This document shows positions 55,767 through 64,000 of a DNA stretch of 64,000 nt, in pieces. The translations under genes and the position numbers were made by a program. This stretch comes from Xanthomonas fragariae (GTDB lineage Bacteria > Pseudomonadota > Gammaproteobacteria > Xanthomonadales > Xanthomonadaceae), in the NCBI RefSeq assembly GCF_017603965.1, contig NZ_CP071955.1, positions 310,001 to 374,000 of the forward strand, read 5' to 3'. Below the pieces are notes generated by a model. The model made no database searches. It was given only the letters and a program-made list of their open reading frames with translations, and was not told the DNA's origin. Within the stretch, counting starts at the first letter, position 1. Every line of letters begins with the position of its first letter.

Positions 55767-58366
55767 TCGACCTACGCGCCACCGCCCGCCTGCAACTGCA
55801 TGCCGGCTTTACCCTGCACGCTGCGCTTGCGCAGGTGCCGTATTACGCCGGGCTCGGCATCAGCCATCTTTACCTGTCGCCAATCGGCACGGCGGTGCCC
55901 GGCTCCACGCACGGGTACGACAATATCGACCCGACCGTGGTCAATCCCGAGCTCGGTGGCGAAGCGGCGTTGATCGCCTTGTCGCATGCCGTACGCGAAC
56001 ACGGCATGGGCCTGATCGCCGACATCGTGCCCAACCACATGGCCACGCATGCCCAAAACGCGTGGTGGTGGGATGTGCTGCGCAATGGCCGCAGCGCCAA
56101 GCATGCCGACTGGTTCGATATCGACTGGCGCGCGCCCGGCCGCGACGGCAAGTTGTGGCTGGCGGTGCTGGATCGCCCATATGCGACTGCGCTTGCCGAA
56201 GGCCTGATCACCCTGGTGGTCGAAGACGATGGCAGCGCGGCACTGGCGCATTACGACCAGCGTTACCCGATCCGTCCGCAGACACTGGAGATACCGGAAA
56301 GATCCGCGCGTGCGCAGTGGTTGCGCGACTACAACGACGGCGCCAAGCGTGGCGATGGCCGTTTGCACAAGTTGATCGAACGTCAGCCGTATCGGTTGAA
56401 CTGGTGGCGCGTAGGCAACGACATGCTCAACTACCGCCGCTTCTTCGACATCACTTCGTTGGTGGCGTTGCGCGTGGAACTGCCAGCAGTGTTCGACGCC
56501 GTGCATGCATTGCCGCTGCGGCTGGTGGCCGAAGGCCATCTGGATGGTGTGCGCATCGACCACGTGGATGGACTCACCGACCCCACCGGTTACGTGCGCA
56601 AGCTGCGCAGCCGGCTGGATGCGGCCGGCCGCATGCGCGGGCTCAAGCCCGGCACGCTCGGCCTGTATCTGGAAAAGATTCTCGCACCGGGCGAGCACCT
56701 GCCGGCCGACTGGCCCTGCGATGGCACCACCGGATACGACTTCATGGACCAGGTCGGCGGCCTCCTGCATGACGCGGCCGGCTTCAAGCCGTTGGCGCGT
56801 GCCTGGCAGCGCGCAAGTGGGCGCAGTGGCGACTTTGCACAGGAAGAACGCGCCGCGCGCGACGAGATGTTGCGCGGCCCGTTGCAGACGGAGTTCAATC
56901 GCGCCGTCGGTGCGTTGTCGGCATTGGCGCGACTGGAACCGCCGACGCGCGAGTTCAGCCCGCAGATGCTGGCGCGCGGCCTGTGCGTGTTGCTGCGCTG
57001 GTTCCCGGTGTACCGCACCTATGCCGGCGCCAAGGGCGTGGCCGGCAGCGAGGCAGAACGTTTGCGCGCCACCGCCGCGCGTGCCCGCGAGAGCATGCCG
57101 GAGGCCATCGTGGCGGCAGTGGATGCGATCGAGCGCTGGTTGCTCGACGACGCGGGTGCCGACCGCGCACAGATCGCCTTGCGTCGCATCCTGCGTCGCC
57201 GCGTGGAGCAGTTGTCCGCACCATTGAATGCCAAGGCGGTGGAAGACACCGCGTTCTATCGACATGGCGTGCTGTTGTCGCGCAATGAGGTCGGCAGCCA
57301 TCCGACCCATTTCGCCAACGCAGCTGCCGAGTTCCATGCGCAGAATCAGGAGCGCGCCAAGCACTACCCGCGCGCGTTGCTGGCGACTGCAACCCATGAC
57401 CACAAGCGTGGCGAAGACCTGCGCATGCGGCTGGCGGTGCTGTCCGAGCAGCCGCGGTGGTGGATCGAGCAGAGCACCCAGTTCGATGCGCTGACCAAGA
57501 CACTGGAGTCGCCGGCCCTGGCTGGTGGCGACCAGCAGATGCTGTGGCAGACGTTGGTGGCAGCCTGGCCGATCGGCCTGGGCGCCGATCAGCCCGAGCC
57601 GCTCGCCGCCTACGCCGAGCGCGTGGCGCAATGGCTGCTCAAGGCGGTGCGCGAAGCCAAGCTGCACACCAGCTGGACCGATGGTTCGCCGGCCTATGAA
57701 CATGCCGTACAGGCCACCGTGGAGCAGGTGCTGTGCAGCCGCGTCGGACTGCCGCTGCGACGCGCGCTGCTGCGCGCCAGCAATCATATCGCCGCTGCCG
57801 GCGCGCGTAATGCGCTGGTGCAAACCACACTGCGCCTGACCGTGCCCGGCGTGCCCGATCTGTATCAGGGCACCGAAGGCTGGGATCTGTCGCTGGTGGA
57901 TCCGGACAACCGCCGCCCGGTCGATTACGCGCAGCGCCAGCAGTGGCTGGAACAGGCGCGCGACTGGAACACCCTGCTGCGCAGCTGGCGCGATGGGGCG
58001 GTCAAGGCACGTCTCACTGCGCTGCTGTTGCAGCTACGCGCCGAATATCCGTCGCTATTTGCAAAGGGCGACTACCAGCCGTTGAACGCGACCGTCCGTG
58101 GCGATGCGCAGGTGCTGGCGTTCCGTCGGCAGTACCGCGGGCAGTCGCTGGTGGTCGCAGTGACGCGGCTGGGTGCTGGCCATGAGAGCGACGGCGATCT
58201 GCCGCTGCTGGTGCCGTCGGCGAGCTGGGGTCAGGCGTCGTTGGCGTTGCCGGAGGGCACGTACCATCATGTGCTCGACGGCAGCACGCTGCAGCCGCAG
58301 CGAGGCCGCGTGGCGATATCCACGCTGTTTGCACGTACGCCAGTGGCAGTGTTGTCGACCACCTGA
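55763..58366 (+). CDS. treY: Malto-oligosyltrehalose synthase
   Basis: The 867-residue GH13 enzyme isomerises the reducing end of maltodextrins to an alpha,alpha-1,1 bond. Conserved segments include GISHLYLSP, PGSTHGYDNIDPT, LIADIVPNHM, GVRIDHVDGLTDP, KILAPGEHLP and TATHDHKRGEDLR. With TreZ it makes trehalose from glycogen. The ATG at 55763 overlaps the malQ stop codon. Confidence 0.96.
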   Translation: MIDLRATARLQLHAGFTLHAALAQVPYYAGLGISHLYLSPIGTAVPGSTHGYDNIDPTVVNPELGGEAALIALSHAVREHGMGLIADIVPNHMATHAQNAWWWDVLRNGRSAKHADWFDIDWRAPGRDGKLWLAVLDRPYATALAEGLITLVVEDDGSAALAHYDQRYPIRPQTLEIPERSARAQWLRDYNDGAKRGDGRLHKLIERQPYRLNWWRVGNDMLNYRRFFDITSLVALRVELPAVFDAVHALPLRLVAEGHLDGVRIDHVDGLTDPTGYVRKLRSRLDAAGRMRGLKPGTLGLYLEKILAPGEHLPADWPCDGTTGYDFMDQVGGLLHDAAGFKPLARAWQRASGRSGDFAQEERAARDEMLRGPLQTEFNRAVGALSALARLEPPTREFSPQMLARGLCVLLRWFPVYRTYAGAKGVAGSEAERLRATAARARESMPEAIVAAVDAIERWLLDDAGADRAQIALRRILRRRVEQLSAPLNAKAVEDTAFYRHGVLLSRNEVGSHPTHFANAAAEFHAQNQERAKHYPRALLATATHDHKRGEDLRMRLAVLSEQPRWWIEQSTQFDALTKTLESPALAGGDQQMLWQTLVAAWPIGLGADQPEPLAAYAERVAQWLLKAVREAKLHTSWTDGSPAYEHAVQATVEQVLCSRVGLPLRRALLRASNHIAAAGARNALVQTTLRLTVPGVPDLYQGTEGWDLSLVDPDNRRPVDYAQRQQWLEQARDWNTLLRSWRDGAVKARLTALLLQLRAEYPSLFAKGDYQPLNATVRGDAQVLAFRRQYRGQSLVVAVTRLGAGHESDGDLPLLVPSASWGQASLALPEGTYHHVLDGSTLQPQRGRVAISTLFARTPVAVLSTT

Positions 58367-58379
58367 GAGAACCTACGCA

Positions 58380-58565
58380 ATGAACGACACGCAACGGCAG
58401 GCGCGGCTTCGCCAGTTGGCGCAGGAGATCTGGGAGGCCGAAGGTCGTCCGGATGGGCATGCAGACCGCCACTGGGCCATGGCCGAGCGGTTGGTGAATG
58501 CCGAAGAACGCGCAGCCGAGCAAGCCGCCGAGCATGCTGTCACGCCGATCACTGCACGCCAGTAA
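58380..58565 (+). CDS. DUF2934 small protein
   Basis: A 61-residue protein beginning 13 bases after treY. IRQLAQEIWEAEGRPDGHADRHWAMAE-like spacing (here LRQLAQEIWEAEGRPDG, then HWAMAERL) fits DUF2934, small helical proteins often found with glycogen and trehalose genes. Function is unknown. It is the last gene before the MITE and was too short to stand out by length alone. Confidence 0.8.
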   Translation: MNDTQRQARLRQLAQEIWEAEGRPDGHADRHWAMAERLVNAEERAAEQAAEHAVTPITARQ

Positions 58566-58592
58566 CGGTGCTTTTGTCACCTTGTACAGCTT

Positions 58593-58735
58593 AAGAGCGG
58601 CTAGCAACGGCAGCGGTCACTATCAGGCGGGCGCGGTCGGTACTCGGAATCGGTATTACCTCCGTACACTCCGGTTCCGAGCGCGCCATCCGCACCTGCC
58701 TGGCGACTGCCCGCCATGTGTTGTCAGCCACTGCT
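58593..58735. mobile_element. MITE-like element, copy C
   Basis: A 143-bp element with ends GAGCGGCTAGCAAC and GTTGTCAGCCACT. It aligns with copies A and B over its length but is more diverged, so it is probably older. It lies between the DUF2934 gene and glgX inside the trehalose operon. Confidence 0.7.
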
Positions 58736-58816
58736 AGCTGCAGGCCGATCCATGCAAGCGTGGAGAGGCATCCGCAATCGCACACCGTTTGAGTTCAACG
58801 TTCTGAGGAGTTATTG

Positions 58817-60979
<2,163 letters not shown>

Positions 60980-60995
60980 TGGCGGGGGTGGTCTG

Positions 60996-61628
60996 ATGGA
61001 TGTGTTGTTGGCAGGCGCAACAGGCTTGGTCGGCAAGCATGTCTTGCAACAGCTACTGGCCGATACACGCTGCACCGGCGTGGTGGCGATCACACGTCGG
61101 CCTCTGGCGCAGATCCATCCCAAACTACGCAACCAGGTGATCGATTTCGATCGCCTGGACAGCTGGACCGCACCGCGCATGGAAGCGGCCATCTGTGCGC
61201 TGGGCAGCACGATGAAACAAGCCGGCTCGCGCGAGGTGTTCTATCGCATCGATCACGATTATCCGATAGCGCTGGCCCGCGCGGCCTGCGCACAGGGCAC
61301 TTCGGTGTTCGTGCTGAATTCGGCGGCCCATGCGAATGCGCAATCGCGCATCTTCTACAACCGCGTCAAAGGCGAACTGGAACGTGACCTGCGCACGGTC
61401 GGCTTCCCCTCCCTCACCTTCGTGCGCCCCGGCCTGATCGGCGGCAAACGCGAACAACGCCGCAGCGGCGAGCACATCGCCAGCCTCGTGCTGGGTGCGC
61501 TAGCTCCGGTTCTGCCGCGCCGCTTCCGCATCAATCCTGCCGCAGGTATCGCCGCGGCGATGGTGCTCGCCGCGCTGGCGCCGGCGCGCGGCGAGCACAG
61601 CGTTGAGGCGGCGGAGCTGGCTGGATAA
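60996..61628 (+). CDS. Atypical SDR (NAD(P)-binding, HTATIP2-like)
   Basis: The 210-residue protein has the nucleotide-binding motif GATGLVGKHVLQQLL at the N-terminus, ALGST in the middle and YNRVKGELERDLR, where Tyr and Lys would be the YxxxK pair. It resembles small atypical SDRs such as HTATIP2/YbjT relatives. Substrate unknown. It starts 17 bases after glgX with GGGGGTGG upstream and may be co-transcribed. Confidence 0.8.
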   Translation: MDVLLAGATGLVGKHVLQQLLADTRCTGVVAITRRPLAQIHPKLRNQVIDFDRLDSWTAPRMEAAICALGSTMKQAGSREVFYRIDHDYPIALARAACAQGTSVFVLNSAAHANAQSRIFYNRVKGELERDLRTVGFPSLTFVRPGLIGGKREQRRSGEHIASLVLGALAPVLPRRFRINPAAGIAAAMVLAALAPARGEHSVEAAELAG

Positions 61629-61715
61629 CGCTAGGTTGCTTACCCAAGTCAGCTAACGCCTCTGGTTCCTGATAACCTTGCATCGTCCGCGACAGGTTCG
61701 CCAAAAGGAAAGGTT

Positions 61716-62210
61716 ATGCAATTGCTGATGAAAGGAACTCTGGCTTTGTTGGTCGGCGCATTATGCAGCTGCACCGCACCTGCTGGCAGCGCTGGAAAAG
61801 AGCCGCAAGCGGCAGCAGCTGCTCAGCCACCTACAAGTTCAGTAAAGGTTCGAGAAATTCTGGTAGTTAGTCAGGGAAGCGAGGTTACTGCCCAGAATCG
61901 ACCCAAGCCGGTAAATCCTGATTCGCCGATTTCAGTTACCGTATCAGTCACCTATTCCGAGCCTGACTTACCACTTATTTCGCTTCGGTTGATCGACCTA
62001 AAGAACGGTCAGGTGCTAGGCGAGCAGACTCAGCGGATAGCAGCTGATAGTCATTCGGTGCAATTCGAATTCAAGCCTGCTCAGCCTTGGTCTGAGGGGC
62101 GCCATTTGCTGGAAGCACGACTCGGCAAGACTGGAAAAGTAGTTCAGCGCGAGTTTGACGTGATGCAGGGCCAACCCTCGGCCGCTGCCAAAGTCGACGC
62201 TAAATCTTAA
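61716..62210 (+). CDS. Small lipoprotein of unknown function
   Basis: The 164-residue protein has a type II signal peptide with lipobox LCSC (Cys19), then an Ala/Gln/Pro-rich spacer and a beta-rich domain. AAAGGAAAGG lies before the ATG. Codon use is less GC-rich than in the housekeeping genes, suggesting acquired DNA. It is convergent with, and overlaps by four bases, the peroxidase gene. No family recognised. Confidence 0.7.
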   Translation: MQLLMKGTLALLVGALCSCTAPAGSAGKEPQAAAAAQPPTSSVKVREILVVSQGSEVTAQNRPKPVNPDSPISVTVSVTYSEPDLPLISLRLIDLKNGQVLGEQTQRIAADSHSVQFEFKPAQPWSEGRHLLEARLGKTGKVVQREFDVMQGQPSAAAKVDAKS

Positions 62211-63253
62211 TTTGCGCTGCTTGGTAGGTCTTCCAGCGAGTGCAGGAATGCGCTTAGATCGTTCTGTTCTTCCGCAGTCAGTGAGATAGGCATGCCACGC
62301 ACGAGGCTGCGGTAATAGATTTCGCGTTGGATAGCCTCTTCAAGATTTCGCACGCTGCCATCGTGCATGTATGGTGGCGTGCGGGTGACGTTGCGTAGTG
62401 TTGGTGTGCGGTAGGCCGCCAGGTCGCTGCCTTGGCCGCTGACTGCAAATCGCCCCAAAGCCGCGATGTCCGGGTCCGACAACACCAGTTCAGCGACCGG
62501 AACACCTTGTTCGCACTTGTTTTTAAAGGCTTGAATGGTTGTGCCGATTCGCCCGGCCATCTGATCCATTCCGACATTAGAATGGTGAAACTGATTATCC
62601 GTGAAAGCGGCCGGCGCATCATTCAATGCATGGCATGAGGAGCACTCGGCTTTTCCACGGAACACATCCAGGCCGCGGCGTTCTTCCGTTGTCATGGCAG
62701 TCGTATTTCCAGCGACAAAAGCGTCGTACCGGCTGCGGCCAGTGGTGACAGATGCCAAATAGGCCAGGATGGCACTTGAGATGCGTCCCTGATCGACGCG
62801 CTCATCGCCAAACGCTGCGTCAAATTGTGTCCGATACTTCAACTTCTTTGAAATCGCCTGGATCACCATGTTCATATCCGGCTGGGCCATTTCAGCCCGA
62901 TTGGTGAAGGCCGCCACCGCTACTTGGTCTAGCCGATCCTCGCGACCATCCCAGAAGAAGTGAGTGAAGTAGGGAAGGTCCAATAAACTAGGCACGTTCC
63001 GCGTGCCAGTGCGCCGGCCGTAGACCGTTGGGACCGCGACATTTTGGGCAAACGCTTTGCCAGGATCGTGGCATGAGGCGCAGGACAGGGTTTGATTTGC
63101 ACTGAGGGAGGCGTCGCGGAACAAGGTCTCGCCAAGGTTTACCTTGGCTTGATTGACTGGCTCATGGTCCAAATTCAATCCAACTAACCACCCGCCCCCC
63201 AGCACAGCCAGGGCGACGACAAAGAAAACCGGAATGATGACTTTTTGCGACAT
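62207..63253 (-). CDS. Di-haem cytochrome c peroxidase (CcpA/MauG family)
   Basis: The 348-residue protein has an N-terminal membrane anchor (about residues 5-25) and two c-type haem sites, CASCH and CSSCH, in a CcpA/MauG fold (LFRDASLSANQTLSCASCHDPGKAF, YFTHFFWDGREDRLDQ, YRTPTLRNVTRTPPYMHDGS). It should act in the periplasm, reducing hydrogen peroxide or oxidising a partner. The ATG at 63253 follows AAGCAAG and precedes the anchor; the longer reading from 63298 adds a charged stretch before it. Confidence 0.88.
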   Translation of the reverse strand: MSQKVIIPVFFVVALAVLGGGWLVGLNLDHEPVNQAKVNLGETLFRDASLSANQTLSCASCHDPGKAFAQNVAVPTVYGRRTGTRNVPSLLDLPYFTHFFWDGREDRLDQVAVAAFTNRAEMAQPDMNMVIQAISKKLKYRTQFDAAFGDERVDQGRISSAILAYLASVTTGRSRYDAFVAGNTTAMTTEERRGLDVFRGKAECSSCHALNDAPAAFTDNQFHHSNVGMDQMAGRIGTTIQAFKNKCEQGVPVAELVLSDPDIAALGRFAVSGQGSDLAAYRTPTLRNVTRTPPYMHDGSVRNLEEAIQREIYYRSLVRGMPISLTAEEQNDLSAFLHSLEDLPSSAN

Positions 63254-63345
63254 TTTTTCTTGCTTTCGAGGGTTGAACAGAGTATGAATGTCGCTCACAA
63301 AAATCTAGCCTCGAGTTAACCGCTCGACGGATCAAAGGAAGCCTC

Positions 63346-64000
63346 ATGGATGGGCGATTGACCTCGCATTGTAAGCAAGCAACGGACGTGCGTCAGTCTA
63401 TGAGGGCACCACTTGGCTTCTGGCGCGCAGGCAAAGTACTCCTGCTAGCGTTATTGATGCTTCTGTCCATGGCGTCCTCGGCCGCCACCTATGTCTATGA
63501 CGGAAGCGGCAAATTGGTTGCGGTCAGTGACGATGCCGGGGCTAGTGCTCGATATATCTACGACAGCATAGGCAATCTGCTCACCATAGATCGATTCGCT
63601 GCAGATCAGTTGGCAATTTTTACCTTCAGCCCGGGACGCGGCGCTCCAGGCACGGCCGTCGTGATCAAGGGCCAGGGCTTTGGTACGACCGCCACACAAA
63701 ATGTGGTTAAGTTCAATGGTGTGGTGGCAACGACTGTAGCTGCGACCGTCAACGAAATAACAGCCACTGTTCCCGCTGGTGCCACCACAGGCCCCATTTC
63801 AGTTACGGTTGGCAAAGCGGTCGCCGTAAGTCCACTCGATTTTGTCGTGGATGCCGCTGCGGCGGTTCCGACGATCACATCCGTCACTCCCACGCTGGTA
63901 GCGGTTGGCGAGCAGGTTACGATTGCGGGTAAACAGTTATTGCCTGTCGCAGGACAGACATCAACGTTTCTCAACGGGCGGGCGGTCTCCACGTCAAGTT
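63346..64000 (+). CDS. Secreted YD-repeat / IPT-TIG domain protein (3' end outside window)
   Basis: The frame is open to the end of the window, giving at least 218 residues. A hydrophobic core (VLLLALLMLLSMASSA) acts as signal peptide. Then come RHS/YD-type repeats (YVYDGSGKLVAV, YIYDSIGNLL) and two IPT/TIG immunoglobulin-like modules (FSPGRGAPGTAVVIKGQGFG; ITSVTPTLVAVGEQVTIAG). Such proteins are large cell-surface or toxin-delivery proteins. AAAGGAA precedes the ATG at 63346; the ATG at 63400 would give a shorter signal peptide. The rest of the gene, and any toxin tip, lies outside. Confidence 0.75.
   Translation, partial: MDGRLTSHCKQATDVRQSMRAPLGFWRAGKVLLLALLMLLSMASSAATYVYDGSGKLVAVSDDAGASARYIYDSIGNLLTIDRFAADQLAIFTFSPGRGAPGTAVVIKGQGFGTTATQNVVKFNGVVATTVAATVNEITATVPAGATTGPISVTVGKAVAVSPLDFVVDAAAAVPTITSVTPTLVAVGEQVTIAGKQLLPVAGQTSTFLNGRAVSTSS

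Overview
The window is a chromosomal segment of a Xanthomonas, most likely a plant-pathogenic strain with a working type III secretion system. The evidence is the high GC content, the gene order (glp, mnmG, bio, ubiA, mscS/ubiB and glycogen/trehalose genes), two HrpX-type plant-inducible-promoter (PIP) boxes, and many decayed insertion sequences. The species cannot be fixed from sequence reading alone.

Region 1 (1-9444) begins with the end of an HD-GYP cyclic-di-GMP hydrolase gene. It then carries three tandem paralogues of about 720-730 codons. Each has a basic nuclear-localisation-like motif near residue 55, four degenerate repeats marked by FSxWL, and an acidic, aromatic-rich C-terminal region. 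Two of them sit behind a PIP box with a correctly spaced -10 element, so I read them as candidate type III effectors. The third copy has lost this promoter and is boxed in by an IS481-type remnant, a MITE-like element and an IS5-type remnant. It shares an apparently identical 749-bp 3' block with copy 1. Copy 2 is shortened by a nonsense codon. This is the most novel part of the window.

Region 2 (9445-16557) holds the glycerol genes glpR, glpD, glpF and glpK on the minus strand. Next comes a scar where a protocatechuate (pca) cluster seems to have been lost: fragments of pcaB, an alpha/beta hydrolase and a PcaR-type IclR regulator remain, with one insertion-sequence end at the junction. An intact RIO1-type kinase gene follows.

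Region 3 (16900-30363) contains mnmG, a lipoprotein, a PLP-dependent dehydratase, a YdcF-like protein, lpxO, and a biotin block (bioC, a decayed SDR, bioH, a frameshifted small gene, bioF, bioB). A BirA-type operator lies between bioB and the divergent comF. ubiA is convergent with comF.

Region 4 (30364-37453) has a MITE, two tandem pairs of secreted kexin-like serine protease plus small secreted partner, and a broken IS5-family element.

Region 5 (37727-47757) has tRNA-Arg(CCG), an HPF/RaiA-like gene, a large MscS channel, ubiB, a DUF808 gene, a Tat-exported GHL10 hydrolase and a diguanylate cyclase.

Region 6 (48264-61628) is a tightly overlapping glycogen/trehalose operon (glgA, glgB, treZ, malQ, treY, a DUF2934 gene), then a third MITE and glgX. 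Together these enzymes can build glycogen, debranch it, recycle maltodextrins and release trehalose by the TreY/TreZ route. A small atypical SDR follows.

Region 7 (61629-64000) looks like accessory DNA: a lipoprotein, a di-haem cytochrome c peroxidase, and the start of a secreted YD-repeat/IPT-TIG protein that runs off the window.
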